Positions 48,872-58,279 are shown, counted from the first letter of the stretch. The stretch: DNA of 64,000 nt from Streptacidiphilus sp. PB12-B1b (GCF_014084125.1 NZ_CP048405.1:7440001-7504000); one strand, 5' to 3'. A program made the numbers and translations. The notes: generated by a model from the letters alone, not told the origin.

Positions 48872-49773
48872 TGTACAACTTCTTTCTCATGGGATCGCTG
48901 GCGACGGACCGCGTAAGGGCCACGCTGGCTCTTGCTTTTGCCGTCGCCCCCGATGATGTGGACGTCTCGGACGCGGACGACTACGAAAACCGGAACTGGG
49001 ATGCCGCCGTGGGCTGCACGTACGAGCAGGCTTACGGTGACGTCACCTGGGCCCTGGAGGTCACCACGGCCGATGACCCACCAGAGCCCTTGTCCGAAGT
49101 GGGTCTTGCAGCCGCTCTGGCCGAGGGGCTGGGGCAGGTCGTGATCTGCCCGGCCCAGTCGTTCCCGCCTAGCGCCTACTGGCTGACAGCGCCTGGTGGG
49201 TTGCGCACTCGTGCGCGCCTCTACGAGTCGGACCAGGAGGACGCCGGGTACACCATCGACGCGGTGGGACAACAGGTGCCCGGCTTCCCCGATCTGCGGG
49301 TTGAGCAGCAGCCGGAGGTGATCCGGGAATGCCGTGTCCCCACCCCAGTGACCACGGCGTTCAGCAAGTGGCTGGGCGACCGGCAAGGGGCGGCCACCGA
49401 GGCGAGCCCCAGCGGCGCGGCGGATCCGGAGTGGTACGCCCGAACCCGCCTGGGTGCATGGGAGGCATTGGTGGTCCGGATGAAGTCGAACTGGCCCCCG
49501 GACGGCTGGTACCCGGCCGACTACTACCAGCAGGACCTGGAAACCCGCGACGCACTGGACGCTCTCCTCCCCGGCCTCGACCCACAGGTTGCCGGGGCTC
49601 TCACCATCGCCTTGGCCCAGGTCGACGATGACTTCCGAACGGGGACCGCCGACGACGAGGGGGCGGCCCTGAGCGATGCCCTCGCGCTGCCCCGTCTCGA
49701 ACTGGCACTCCGCGGCTGGTGGTGGCAGCGGTGCCCGGACCCACTGCCCTGGGACGGCACCGCCGGGCACTGA
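48871..49773 (+). CDS. Putative immunity protein
   Basis: 300 residues, acidic and soluble, starting at the ATG 48871 that overlaps the toxin-like stop (TGATG); a GTG three bases earlier is equally possible. Trp-rich segments (EWYARTRLGAWEALVVRMKSNWPPDGWYPADYY, LRGWWWQR). No family recognised. Strict coupling to the preceding gene and acidic composition suggest immunity, by analogy with polymorphic toxin operons. Confidence 0.55.
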   Translation: MYNFFLMGSLATDRVRATLALAFAVAPDDVDVSDADDYENRNWDAAVGCTYEQAYGDVTWALEVTTADDPPEPLSEVGLAAALAEGLGQVVICPAQSFPPSAYWLTAPGGLRTRARLYESDQEDAGYTIDAVGQQVPGFPDLRVEQQPEVIRECRVPTPVTTAFSKWLGDRQGAATEASPSGAADPEWYARTRLGAWEALVVRMKSNWPPDGWYPADYYQQDLETRDALDALLPGLDPQVAGALTIALAQVDDDFRTGTADDEGAALSDALALPRLELALRGWWWQRCPDPLPWDGTAGH

Positions 49774-49800
49774 GGCCGGCGGCCAGCGGCCGGAGTGATG

Positions 49801-50061
49801 ATGGGTATGACGACCCGGTACCGCTTCCGGAACTACGCGATCGCCCGTGACGAGACGGCAGCACCGACGTACGCCGCCGAGTGCGTCACTGGCGACGATG
49901 CCGACTGCGGCGAATCCAGCAGCGAGCACGTGACGCCGGAGGACGTCGAGACGTGGCTTGCCTGCCACCGGCGGGACACAGGGCACACACGCTTCCGCCG
50001 GAACGGGCAACTGCGTACGGGTGGAGGTGGGTCGCCCCCTGGACTCTGCCCCAACCGCTAG
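49801..50061 (+). CDS. DUF7848-type small protein
   Basis: 86 residues. TRYRFRNYAIARDETAAPTYAAECVTGDDADCGESS, then a segment with WLACHRRDTGHTRFRR: a small cysteine/histidine-containing family frequent in streptomycete accessory regions near regulators and conflict genes. Function unknown. Several ATG/GTG candidates lie within 12 bp; GGAG five bases upstream favours 49801. The tail after FRR (NGQLRTGGGG...) looks like unselected read-through toward the repeat boundary. Confidence 0.6.
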   Translation: MGMTTRYRFRNYAIARDETAAPTYAAECVTGDDADCGESSSEHVTPEDVETWLACHRRDTGHTRFRRNGQLRTGGGGSPPGLCPNR

Positions 50062-50525
50062 CGTTTCCGCAGCTCAGCGAGCCCTTCGGTCAATCCCTTG
50101 ACTGCTGCATCCATAGCTCCCATACGCTTGCAGAAGGTGAAGCGGACCTGGGTGCGGCCGGCGTCGGGGTCGTCGTAGAAGACGGAGTTGGGGATGGCGA
50201 CGACGCCGCAGCGTTCGGGGAGGGCGCGGCAGAAGGCGTAGGCGTCCTTCTCTCCGAAGGGGGTGATGTCGGTGGTGATGAAGTAGGTGCCCTGCGGGGT
50301 GAAGACGTCGAAGCCGGCCGCGCGCAGGCCGTCGGCGAGGAGGTCGCGCTTGCGCAGCAGGTCGGTGCGCAGGGTGGTGAAGTAGGCGTCGGGCAGGCGC
50401 AGCGCCTCGGCGACGGCGTACTGGAACGGGCCGGCGCTGACGTACGTCAGGTACTGCTTGGCGGTGCGGACGGCGGCCACCAGCTCGCGGGAGGCGGTGA
50501 CCCAGGCCACTCCGTCTTCATCCAC
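50058..50525 (-). pseudogene. 3' fragment of a class I/II aminotransferase gene
   Basis: Encodes only the last ~150 residues of the enzyme that is intact at 52219-53385 (WVTASRELVAAVRTAKQYLTYVSAG to RFTFCKR), with a different but plausible C-terminus (MGAMDAAVKGLTEGLAELRKR). The PLP lysine and substrate domain are missing, so it cannot be active. It corresponds to the left copy of the 381-bp repeat. Confidence 0.85.
50125..50505. repeat. 381-bp direct repeat, left copy
   Basis: Matches 52271-52651 in the same orientation, with about four substitutions by eye over 381 bp; similarity stops sharply at both ends. The gene-internal segment is duplicated 2,146 bp apart and brackets vapBC and the HsdS remnant. 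Confidence 0.9.
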
Positions 50526-50558
50526 CCATGCACGCTGCCCGAGCTGCTGCCTCCGCGG

Positions 50559-51002
50559 TCAGATGGGGAGGTCATCCGGCAGGAGGCGGAAGGACTTGTG
50601 ACGGCCCAGGGGGCGCAACGCGCGAAAATCACGGCGGTCGAGCGTGAGGACGGCATCTGTGTCGTACTCCGACGCCAAGGCCACGTTCACCGCATCCGCA
50701 AGGTCGAGGTTGAATGATCCGTAACGGGCGCGCAGCGATTGCGCAGCGCCGAGATGCGATTCGGTGACCTCGGCCACGAGGACGCGGCCCACGCGCATCC
50801 AGCGCCGGATGTCGTCGACCGCGCTGATCGCAGCGTCCCGTCCGAGCTCCCGGGTGGCGACGTGATCGAGTTCGGCCAGCAGCAGCGGGGACATGACCAA
50901 CAGGCCTGCGGCCATGATGGCCTCGTTCGCTCCCTGGTGCTCAGGGTGCGTCGAGTCCAGTGCGGCCAGCAGGCCCGACGTGTCGGCGACAACAACGATC
51001 AC
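50559..51002 (-). CDS. VapC-like PIN-domain toxin
   Basis: 147 residues. PIN RNase fold with acidic residues in VVADTSGLLAALD, LAELDHV, LDLADAVNVAL and VLTLDRRDF. VapC toxins cleave tRNA or rRNA. The GTG start overlaps the antitoxin stop by four bases (GTGA). Confidence 0.9.
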   Translation of the reverse strand: MIVVVADTSGLLAALDSTHPEHQGANEAIMAAGLLVMSPLLLAELDHVATRELGRDAAISAVDDIRRWMRVGRVLVAEVTESHLGAAQSLRARYGSFNLDLADAVNVALASEYDTDAVLTLDRRDFRALRPLGRHKSFRLLPDDLPI

Positions 51003-51259
51003 GCGGCGGCGTCCGGCGCGGTCCCGCGCTTGGCGGCCTCGGCCACCGCCTCCTGCACGTCCTCCTTCGAGGGCGTGCGGCCCGACCCCTCGAAGGTGCG
51101 GGAGAACAGGGGCTCATCCCAGACGCGGTTGGCCATGGCGGCCAGGTGGATGCCCTGTCGAATGATCTCGGCCTCGCTGATGCCGCGACGTGCAGCCGCC
51201 TCCTTGATGATGGTGAGATCCTCAGGATCCGCGTAGACGTTCGTTCGCTTCATGGACAT
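50999..51259 (-). CDS. VapB-like ribbon-helix-helix antitoxin
   Basis: 86 residues. MKRTNVYADPEDLTIIKEAAARRGISEAEIIRQGI is an RHH DNA-binding motif; the Ala/Glu-rich tail would wrap the toxin. TAGTCT ends 6 nt before the ATG (leaderless). The inverted TGTAC...GTACA around this -10 is a plausible autoregulatory operator. First gene of the vapBC pair. Confidence 0.88.
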   Translation of the reverse strand: MSMKRTNVYADPEDLTIIKEAAARRGISEAEIIRQGIHLAAMANRVWDEPLFSRTFEGSGRTPSKEDVQEAVAEAAKRGTAPDAAA

Positions 51260-51324
51260 GTACCAAGACTAGTACACGTCCCACGGGTGGTCCATATCCT
51301 CTACCGTGAACCAGATCGTCGCGG

Positions 51325-51837
51325 TCAGCCTTGCTCACCGAAGAGCCCGCGAAGCGCGTCATCGCGGATCCGCTGGGTACTCACCAAGCCCTCCATCATC
51401 AGACGGTCGTGTTCTTCAGCGCTCCGCATCAAACGGGCGACTAGTTGCTGCACCTCAGGATCGGGCAGGGTGACAGGAAGAGCAGCCAGCACGTCCAAAG
51501 AGATGGTCTTCATCGTCATGCTCCCGGTGGAGCGGGAATCAAGCCACGCGCGAGCCTCCGGACTACGGAGAAAGGCTGCGAGATAGTCCGGATCCACGTC
51601 ACCTGCCGGTCGTAGCAGGAAGCATCCTGTTCCGCAGAGCCAGCCCTTCTCCGCCTCGCGCACCACAGCGCAACGCCCGAGTTCGCCCCGCCGTGCCACC
51701 ACGATGTCACCGGGCTGAAGCCGGAACCGGTCCAGGCTTGAGGCGCGTTCCTCAGGAATCCTCCGGATGCCGTCGGCGCTGATGCCGATACCGGCCAGGT
51801 CTCTCGGCATGACCACCGGAACCCCGCCGCCGTCCAC
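51325..51837 (-). pseudogene. Remnant of an HsdS-like / methylase target-recognition domain
   Basis: 170 residues starting at a GTG inside the fold. GDIVVARRGELGRCAVVRE, TGCFLLRPAGDVDPDYLAAFLRSPEARAWL, GSMTMKTISLDVLAALPVTLPDPEVQQ are typical of type I restriction specificity domains and of actinobacterial N6-methylase C-terminal domains. Family-like residues (EHGNHYV) continue upstream until a stop at 51868-51870; a separate short frame from 51893 (MKSVFELLEKAM) may be the displaced N-terminus. No methylase or nuclease gene is adjacent: decayed. Confidence 0.7.
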
Positions 51838-51893
51838 GTAGTGGTTTCCGTGCTCTGCATCGCCTTCTCAAGCAACTCGAAGACCGACTTCAT

Positions 51894-52218
51894 GCGATGC
51901 CCCCTGACTTGACCCCTGATATTGCGCAGCATCACTGCGCAGCAGCACTGCGCAGTTGGCGGAACGGAGGCGCTGCAGGCCAAACGATCCGCGCACGCCC
52001 GCGCCCGCGCGCAGCAAGACTGGTCGACATCCGCATCGCGTGACGCAGATCACAGTGTGCTGGCCGATGGGGCCGCCACGGCGAGCCGCTGCGGCCCAGG
52101 CCTTCAATGATGAGTAGCCGACCGAGCCGACGGACGCCCAGCGCACGGTGCCGTCGGACGCGTGGCGGCGCTGGGCCGACTCGCTCCCGACCCGTCACTG
52201 ATTCCCGGCAGGCAGCGG
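51894..52218. other. Non-coding stretch between the HsdS remnant and the aminotransferase
   Basis: 325 bp. Apart from the 13-bp iterated repeat, it has no ORF with a ribosome site or family resemblance. It likely includes the right junction of the accessory insert, as the 381-bp repeat begins just beyond, at 52271. Confidence 0.55.
51932..51965. repeat. Three iterons of a CTGCGCAG palindrome at 13-bp spacing
   Basis: TTGCGCAG (51932), CTGCGCAG (51945) and CTGCGCAG (51958) repeat every 13 bp with linker CATCA/CAGCA. The 8-mer is itself palindromic. Just upstream of the decayed HsdS-like gene, it looks like a cooperative operator. Confidence 0.7.
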
Positions 52219-53385
52219 CTACCCGCGCAACCCCTGGAGCCGGTCGACGGCGTCCGCCAGCACCTCGTCGCGCTTGCAGAAGGTGAAGCGGACCTGGGTG
52301 CGGCCGGCGTCGGGGTCGTCGTAGAAGACGGAGTTGGGGATGGCGACGACGCCGCAGCGTTCGGGGAGGGCGCGGCAGAAGGCGTAGGCGTCCTTCTCGC
52401 CGAAGGGGGTGATGTCGGTGGTGATGAAGTAGGTGCCCTGCGGGGTGAAGACGTCGAAGCCGGCCGCGCGCAGGCCGTCGGCGAGGAGGTCGCGCTTGCG
52501 CAGCAGGTCGGTGCGCAGGGTGGTGAAGTAGGCGTCGGGCAGGCACAGGGCCTCGGCGACGGCGTACTGGAACGGGCCCGCGCTGACGTACGTCAGGTAC
52601 TGCTTGGCGGTGCGGACGGCGGCCACCAGCTCGCGGGAGGCGGTGACCCAGCCGACCTTCCAGCCGGTGAAGGAGAAGGTCTTGCCGGCGGAGGAGATGG
52701 AGACGGTGCGGTCGCGCATGCCCGGGAGGGCGGCGATGGGGTGGTGGGCGCCGTCGAAGACGAGGTGTTCGTAGACCTCGTCGGTGACCACCAGCAGGTC
52801 GTGCGCGCAGGCGAGTTCGGCGATGGCGGCGAGCTCGGCGGGGGTGAGCACGGTGCCGGTGGGGTTGTGCGGGGTGTTGAGCAGCAGCAGCCGGGTGCGC
52901 GGGGTGACCAGCGCGCGCAGCCGGTCCAGGTCGGGGCGGAAGTCCGGGGCGCGCAGGGTGAGCGGGACGCGGGTGGCGCCCGCCATGGCGATGCAGGCGG
53001 CGTAGGAGTCGTAGAACGGCTCGAAGGCGATCACCTCGTCGCCCGGTTCGAGCAGCGCGAGCATGGCGGCGGCGATGGCCTCGGTGGCCCCCGCGGTGAC
53101 CAGGACCTCGGTGTCCGGGTCGTAATCGAGGCCGTAGAAGCGCTGCTGGTGCTCGGCGACGGCGGTACGCAGCTCGGGGATGCCGGGGCCGGGCGGGTAC
53201 TGGTTGCCCCTGCCCTCGCGGATGGCGCGGACCGCGGCCTCGGCGATCTCGGCCGGGCCGTCGGTGTCGGGGAACCCCTGGCCCAGGTTGATGGCGCCGG
53301 TCGCCGTCGCCAGCGCCGACATCTCCGCGAAGATGGTCGTCCCCAGCCCGTCCAGCCTGCGGTTCAGCAGCGGCCTAGCAGTCAT
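52219..53385 (-). CDS. Class I/II PLP-dependent aminotransferase
   Basis: 388 residues from the ATG at 53383-53385 (GAGGAGC upstream). Fold-type I: INLGQGFPDTDGP, AGATEAIAAAMLALLEPGDEV, NTPHNPTGTV, TDEVYEHLVFDG, SSAGKTFSFTGWKVGW (PLP Lys) and C-terminal VRFTFCKR. Related to kynurenine/methionine and N-succinyl-DAP aminotransferases; substrate not resolved. Its 3' part is the right copy of the 381-bp repeat. Confidence 0.93.
   Translation of the reverse strand: MTARPLLNRRLDGLGTTIFAEMSALATATGAINLGQGFPDTDGPAEIAEAAVRAIREGRGNQYPPGPGIPELRTAVAEHQQRFYGLDYDPDTEVLVTAGATEAIAAAMLALLEPGDEVIAFEPFYDSYAACIAMAGATRVPLTLRAPDFRPDLDRLRALVTPRTRLLLLNTPHNPTGTVLTPAELAAIAELACAHDLLVVTDEVYEHLVFDGAHHPIAALPGMRDRTVSISSAGKTFSFTGWKVGWVTASRELVAAVRTAKQYLTYVSAGPFQYAVAEALCLPDAYFTTLRTDLLRKRDLLADGLRAAGFDVFTPQGTYFITTDITPFGEKDAYAFCRALPERCGVVAIPNSVFYDDPDAGRTQVRFTFCKRDEVLADAVDRLQGLRG
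52271..52651. repeat. 381-bp direct repeat, right copy
   Basis: Lies inside the intact aminotransferase gene; partner of 50125-50505. The few differences include TCTCCG/TCGCCG and CAGGCGCAGCGC/CAGGCACAGGGC. Confidence 0.9.
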
Positions 53386-53643
53386 TCCCCAGCTCCTCGG
53401 CTTGTGGCTCGGCTCGTGGCTCGGCTCGGGCTCATCCTCGGACCGGCGCCGGGTGGCACGCAAGCCCACCACACCGGAGCGGGAGCCCGGGCCGGGGGCC
53501 GGGACGCCGACGGCCGGCTCCGGGCAACCGCTGGGGGTTGTCCGGGGCCGGCCGTCGGGGTCGTTCGGTCGGGCTGTGCGCCCTGCGGTCGGGCTGTGCG
53601 CCGTGCTGCCGGGCGCGTGCGCGGGCCCGGCCCGGTGCGGGGG

Positions 53644-56283
53644 TCAGCTCGCGGGCAGGGCCTGGAGCTGGCCGGTGATGCGGGCGATGTCGGCCTCGGC
53701 CTTGGCCTGGCGGGCGTGGATCTTCTCCACCGCCGCGGGGGCGGCCTTGGCCAGGAACGCCTCGTTGCCGAGCTTGGCCCGGGCCTGCGCCAGTTCCTTC
53801 TCCGCCGCCGCGAGGTCCTTCGCCAGTCGCTTGCGCTCGGCGGGGACGTCGATGGTGCCGGAGAGGTCCAGCTCGACGGTGGCGCCGGCGACGGTGAGGG
53901 TGGCGGTGGCGTGGAAGCCCTCGCCCTCCTGCTGCAGCTTGGCGACCGAGCGCAGCGCGGCCTCGTGCGCGGTCAGCGCGGTGCCGGACAGGTCGAGCCG
54001 GGCCGGGACCTTCTGCCCCGGGTTGAGGCCCTGGTCGGCGCGGAACCGGCGGACCTCGGTGATCACCTCCTGGAGGGTGGCGATCTCGCGCTCGGCGGCG
54101 GCGTCGGCGCGGGAGGCGTCGGCGGTCGGCCACTCGGCGACGACCACGGACTCCCGGCCGGTGAGCGTCGTCCACAGGGCGTCGGTGACGAAGGGGATGA
54201 CCGGGTGCAGCAGCCGCAGCGTGGTCTCCAGGACCTCGCCGAGGACCCGGCGGGTGGCGTCCGCCTGCGGGCCTCCCGCGATCAGCGTGGCCTTGGACAG
54301 CTCGACGTACCAGTCGAAGACCTCGTCCCAGGCGAAGTGGTAGAGGGCGTCGCTGAGCTTGGCGAACTGGTAGTCGTCGTAGAGGCCGTCGACCTCGGTG
54401 ACGACCGCGCTGAGCCGGGAGAGGATCCACCGGTCGGCGGCCGAGAGCCGGTCGGCGGCGGGCAGCGGGCCCTCCAGCGTCGCGCCGTTCATCAGCGCGA
54501 AGCGGGTGGCGTTCCAGATCTTGTTGCAGAAGTTGCGGGACGCCTTGACCCAGTCCACGCCGATCGGAACGTCCGCGCCCGGGTTGGCGCCGCTGGCCAG
54601 GGTGAAGCGGACGGCGTCGGCGCCGAACTCGTCCATCCAGTCAAGCGGGTCGACCGCCGTCCCGGAGGACTTGGACATCTTCTTGCCGAACTGGTCGCGG
54701 ACCAGGCCGGTGAGCGCGATGGTGTGGAACGGCGCCTGGCCGTCCATCGCGTACAGGCCGAACATCATCATCCGGGCGACCCAGAAGAAGATGATGTCGT
54801 GGCCGGTCAGCAGCACGTCGGTCGGGTAGAACTTGGCCAGGTCCGGGGTCTGCTCCGGCCAGCCGAGGGTGGAGAACGGCCACAGGCCGCTGGAGAACCA
54901 GGTGTCCAGGACGTCCGGGTCCTGGTGCCAGCCCTCGCCGGTGGGGGGCTGCTCGCCGGGGCCGACGCAGACCGTCTCGCCCTGGGGGCCGTACCAGACC
55001 GGGATGCGGTGGCCCCACCAGAGCTGGCGCGAGATGCACCAGTCGTACATGTTGTCGACCCAGTCGAAGTACCGCTTCTCCAGCTCCTTGGGGTGGATCT
55101 GGACCCGGCCGTCGCGGACCGCCTCGCCCGCCGCGGCGGCCAGCGGCTCGACCTTGACCCACCACTGCAGCGACAGCCGCGGCTCGACGATGGTGTGGCA
55201 GCGCGAGCAGTGGCCCACGGCGTGCATGTAGGGGCGCTTCTCGGCGACGATGCGCCCCTGCTCGCGCAGCTCGCCGACCACGGCCGAGCGGGCCTCCAGC
55301 CGGTCCAGGCCGAGGAAGGGGCCGTGCACGGTGATGACGCCGTGCTCGTCCATGACGCTCAGACTGGGCAGGTCGTGCCGCTGGCCGATGGCGAAGTCGT
55401 TGGGGTCGTGCGCCGGGGTGACCTTGACCGCGCCCGTGCCGAACGCCGGATCGACGTGGGCGTCGGCGACGACCGGGATGCGCCGGTCCGTCAGCGGCAG
55501 CGCGATGGTGCGGCCGACCAGGTGAGCGTAGCGCTCGTCGTCCGGGTGGACGGCGATGGCGGTGTCGCCGAGCAGGGTCTCGGCCCGGGTGGTGGCGACG
55601 ACGATGGACTCCTCGCCGTCCCCGTAGCGGATCGAGACCAGCTCGCCGGGGCTGTCCTCGTGCTCGACCTCGATGTCGGAGAGGGCGGTGAGGCAGCGCG
55701 GGCACCAGTTGATGATGCGTTCGGCGCGGTAGATCAGGCCGTCGTCGTACAGCTTCTTGAAGATGGTCTGGACGGCCTGCGACAGGCCCTCGTCCATGGT
55801 GAAGCGCTCACGGCTCCAGTCGACGCCGTCGCCGAGGCGGCGCATCTGGCCGAGGATCCGGCCGCCGTACTGCTCCTTCCACTCCCAGACCTTCTCGACG
55901 AACGCCTCGCGGCCCAGGTCGTGCCGGGACAGCCCGGACTCGGCGAGCTGCTGCTCGACCCGGTTCTGGGTGGCGATCCCGGCGTGGTCCATGCCCGGCA
56001 GCCAGAGCACCTCGTAGCCCTGCATGCGCTTGCGCCGGGTCAGCGCGTCCATCAGCGTGTGCTGGAAGGCGTGGCCCAGGTGCAGCGCGCCGGTGACGTT
56101 CGGCGGGGGGATGACGATGGTGTACGGCGGCTTGTCGCTCTTCTCGTCCGCGGTGAAGTAGCCCGCCGCGACCCAGCGCTCGTACAGCTGGCCCTCTACC
56201 TCCGCCGGCGCGTACTGGGTCGGCAGGGTCTCCAGGGCGCTGTGGTCCCCATGGCTCTCGGGGCGCTGGTTCGTGTCGGTCAC
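53644..56283 (-). CDS. valS: Valyl-tRNA synthetase
   Basis: 879 residues from the GTG at 56281-56283. HIGH-type [14 protein letters not shown], editing domain, [14 protein letters not shown], and a C-terminal coiled-coil ([24 protein letters not shown]) as in ValS. TAAACT ends 7 nt before the GTG and there is no ribosome site: leaderless. An 8-residue longer start is not supported. Confidence 0.97.
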   Translation of the reverse strand: MTDTNQRPESHGDHSALETLPTQYAPAEVEGQLYERWVAAGYFTADEKSDKPPYTIVIPPPNVTGALHLGHAFQHTLMDALTRRKRMQGYEVLWLPGMDHAGIATQNRVEQQLAESGLSRHDLGREAFVEKVWEWKEQYGGRILGQMRRLGDGVDWSRERFTMDEGLSQAVQTIFKKLYDDGLIYRAERIINWCPRCLTALSDIEVEHEDSPGELVSIRYGDGEESIVVATTRAETLLGDTAIAVHPDDERYAHLVGRTIALPLTDRRIPVVADAHVDPAFGTGAVKVTPAHDPNDFAIGQRHDLPSLSVMDEHGVITVHGPFLGLDRLEARSAVVGELREQGRIVAEKRPYMHAVGHCSRCHTIVEPRLSLQWWVKVEPLAAAAGEAVRDGRVQIHPKELEKRYFDWVDNMYDWCISRQLWWGHRIPVWYGPQGETVCVGPGEQPPTGEGWHQDPDVLDTWFSSGLWPFSTLGWPEQTPDLAKFYPTDVLLTGHDIIFFWVARMMMFGLYAMDGQAPFHTIALTGLVRDQFGKKMSKSSGTAVDPLDWMDEFGADAVRFTLASGANPGADVPIGVDWVKASRNFCNKIWNATRFALMNGATLEGPLPAADRLSAADRWILSRLSAVVTEVDGLYDDYQFAKLSDALYHFAWDEVFDWYVELSKATLIAGGPQADATRRVLGEVLETTLRLLHPVIPFVTDALWTTLTGRESVVVAEWPTADASRADAAAEREIATLQEVITEVRRFRADQGLNPGQKVPARLDLSGTALTAHEAALRSVAKLQQEGEGFHATATLTVAGATVELDLSGTIDVPAERKRLAKDLAAAEKELAQARAKLGNEAFLAKAAPAAVEKIHARQAKAEADIARITGQLQALPAS

Positions 56284-56367
56284 GACAGACAGTTTACGGA
56301 TCGCCAACCGTGGTCACGAACGCTTTGTGGTGACACCGCCCGGCGGCGGGTGGGGGAGAATGCCCGG

Positions 56368-57618
56368 GTGGACGAGCCCCTGCTGGACAACGCGCGCGGC
56401 GCCGCCGACGCCGCGCGGGCGGACGCGCCCGCCGGAACGCGCGGCGCGCGCGAAGCCGACCGGGGGCGGGCGGCACGGCGGGCGCGCTCCCCGCTCGCGC
56501 CGGGGCGCGCGCTCGCCGCCTGGTACCGGCTGCGGGTGCCGCTCGGCGTGGCCGCCGGCTCGGCGCTGCTGCACTGCCTGCTGCTGCTCTGGCTGGACAC
56601 CCCGACCGAGACCCTGGCCGGCCGCTTCCACGTCTGGGACGCGCAGTTCTACGTCCAGATCGCGCAGTCCGGCTACCCGCACGGCTACACCTACGCGGAC
56701 GGCCGGCTGACCGGCAACAACCTGGCCTTCTTCCCGCTGTACCCGCTGCTGATCCGGATCGTGCACACCCTCACCGGGCTGGCCCCGGACACGGCGGCCC
56801 TGGTCGTGGCCTGGCTGTGCGCCTTCGGCGCGGCCGTGGTGGTGCACCGGCTGCTGTGCGGCCTGGTCTCCGAGCGGGTGGCGGGCTTCGCCGTGGCGCT
56901 GGTGTTCTGCCAGCCGATGGCGGTGTCGCTGTGGATCGCCTACACCGAGAGCCTGTTCCTGCTGCTGGCCGCCGCCGCGCTGCTGGCCGCGCGGCGGGAG
57001 TCCTGGCTCTGGGCCGGGCTGCTGACCTGCTGCGCCGGGCTGACCCGCTCGACCGGGACAGCGGTCGCGGCGGCCCTGGTGGTGGCCGCGCTGCTGGCGG
57101 TGCGCCGGGAGCGGCGGACCGGCTGGCGGATGGTGGCGGGCTGCCTCCTCGGCTGCGCCGGCACGCCCGCGTACCTGGCCTGGGTCGGGCTGCGGGTGGG
57201 CAGCCCGGACGGCTGGGTGCACATCCAGTCCGCGGGCTGGGGCACGGCCTGGGACTGGGGCAGCAGCACCGTCGACTTCGTGGCCTCGACCCTGCACGGC
57301 AGCGACGGCTGGGTGCCGGTCAGCGTGGCCTTCGTGCTGGTCGGCTACGTGCTCGGCTGCCTGGCCGGGCTGCTGGAGCGGCCCTGGCCGCCACTGGCGG
57401 TGTACGGGATGCTGATCCTGGCGGCCTCGCTGGGGCAGAGCAACTACTACCACTCCAAGCCGCGGCTGCTCGTCCCGGTGCTGCTGGCGGTGCTGCCGCT
57501 GGCGTCCTCGCTGGCCCGGGCGCGGCGCGCCAACGGGTACCTGGCGCTGGGCCTGATCGCCTTCTTCGGCTGCTGGTTCGGCAGCTACATGCTGACCGTC
57601 TGGCAGTACGCCATCTGA
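56368..57618 (+). CDS. PIG-V-like membrane mannosyltransferase
   Basis: 416 residues from the GTG at 56368 (GAGAAT six bases upstream; leaderless). After a charged N-terminus come 8-10 membrane helices; the first periplasmic loop has HVWDAQFYVQIAQSGYPHGY, the acidic motif of GPI-mannosyltransferase II-like GT-C enzymes, and a later FFPLYPLLIRI. Expected to transfer a sugar from polyprenyl-phosphate-mannose to an external acceptor. Confidence 0.85.
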   Translation: MDEPLLDNARGAADAARADAPAGTRGAREADRGRAARRARSPLAPGRALAAWYRLRVPLGVAAGSALLHCLLLLWLDTPTETLAGRFHVWDAQFYVQIAQSGYPHGYTYADGRLTGNNLAFFPLYPLLIRIVHTLTGLAPDTAALVVAWLCAFGAAVVVHRLLCGLVSERVAGFAVALVFCQPMAVSLWIAYTESLFLLLAAAALLAARRESWLWAGLLTCCAGLTRSTGTAVAAALVVAALLAVRRERRTGWRMVAGCLLGCAGTPAYLAWVGLRVGSPDGWVHIQSAGWGTAWDWGSSTVDFVASTLHGSDGWVPVSVAFVLVGYVLGCLAGLLERPWPPLAVYGMLILAASLGQSNYYHSKPRLLVPVLLAVLPLASSLARARRANGYLALGLIAFFGCWFGSYMLTVWQYAI

Positions 57619-57657
57619 GCCGCGCACCGTCCGCTCGCCGCCGTCCCGGAGCAACGG

Positions 57658-57704
57658 ACGACGGCGGGGCCGGTGCGCGCTGTGCGCTCCGGCCCCGCCG
57701 TCGT
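57658..57704. terminator. Bidirectional terminator between mannosyltransferase and ybjN-like gene
   Basis: Perfect 16-bp inverted repeat (ACGACGGCGGGGCCGG and its complement) with a 15-nt loop between convergent genes. Confidence 0.85.
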
Positions 57705-57733
57705 GGCGTCCGCCGCCAGGTCAGTCCCCGGGG

Positions 57734-58279
57734 TCAGCCCTCGGAGTCCGCCGGGCCCTCGCCGTCCTCGCCGTCGACGTCCTCGACCAGGCCGAGCCGG
57801 TTGGCCAGCCACTGGTCGAAGGCCACCGCGGACTGGGTCCAGTTGGCGGTCATCGCCACGAAGTAGTTGATGTTCACGCCCATGCCGACGATCATCTGCG
57901 ACTCGCCGATGACCCGGACCACGCCGTCGTCATGCGTGTGGGTGTACACCTTCGGCCACAGGGTCTCGCGGTTCCACTCGTCCAGGGCCTCGAGCAGCTC
58001 GGTCTTGGACTCGATGTCGTGCGCGCGGTCGTAGAAGGCGCGGACCGCGTACAGCTCCTTCTGCTCGCCGCGGAACATGTAGTAGACGCGGAAGCCCTCC
58101 CAGGGGGCGAGCAGGTCGCCCTCCTCGTCGACCGCGAACTTCAGCTCCATCTGCCCCAGGAGCTGCTTGACCAGCTCCTGGTCCGGCACGATCACCGGCG
58201 GCGGACCGGGCTCGCCCGACGGCTGCTGCGGCGGCTGCGGCACCCCGAAGGACGGGATGGACGACGGGTCGATGCTCAT
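57734..58279 (-). CDS. YbjN domain-containing protein
   Basis: 181 residues. A Pro-rich N-terminus, then a YbjN/type III chaperone-like alpha-beta fold (LLGQMELKFAVDEEGDLLAPWEGFRVYYMFRGEQKELYAVRAFYD) and an acidic tail. Possibly a chaperone-like or stress-related factor. GAAGGGAA ~9 nt before the ATG. Located directly downstream of clpB, as in other streptomycetes (recollection). Confidence 0.85.
   Translation of the reverse strand: MSIDPSSIPSFGVPQPPQQPSGEPGPPPVIVPDQELVKQLLGQMELKFAVDEEGDLLAPWEGFRVYYMFRGEQKELYAVRAFYDRAHDIESKTELLEALDEWNRETLWPKVYTHTHDDGVVRVIGESQMIVGMGVNINYFVAMTANWTQSAVAFDQWLANRLGLVEDVDGEDGEGPADSEG

Noticed and set aside
47409..49773. Complete type VII secretion locus
   Set aside because: No EccC ATPase, EccB/D/E or mycosin gene is present; only a putative substrate operon.
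50058..52651. Transposon or prophage flanked by the 381-bp repeats
   Set aside because: No transposase, integrase or short terminal inverted repeats were seen; the repeats are gene segments.
52162..57618. 1818-residue plus-strand open frame
   Set aside because: Up to ~56,300 it is antisense to the aminotransferase and valS genes and is a GC-driven shadow (Val/Gly/Arg/Gln-rich). Only the part from the GTG at 56368 is a real gene.
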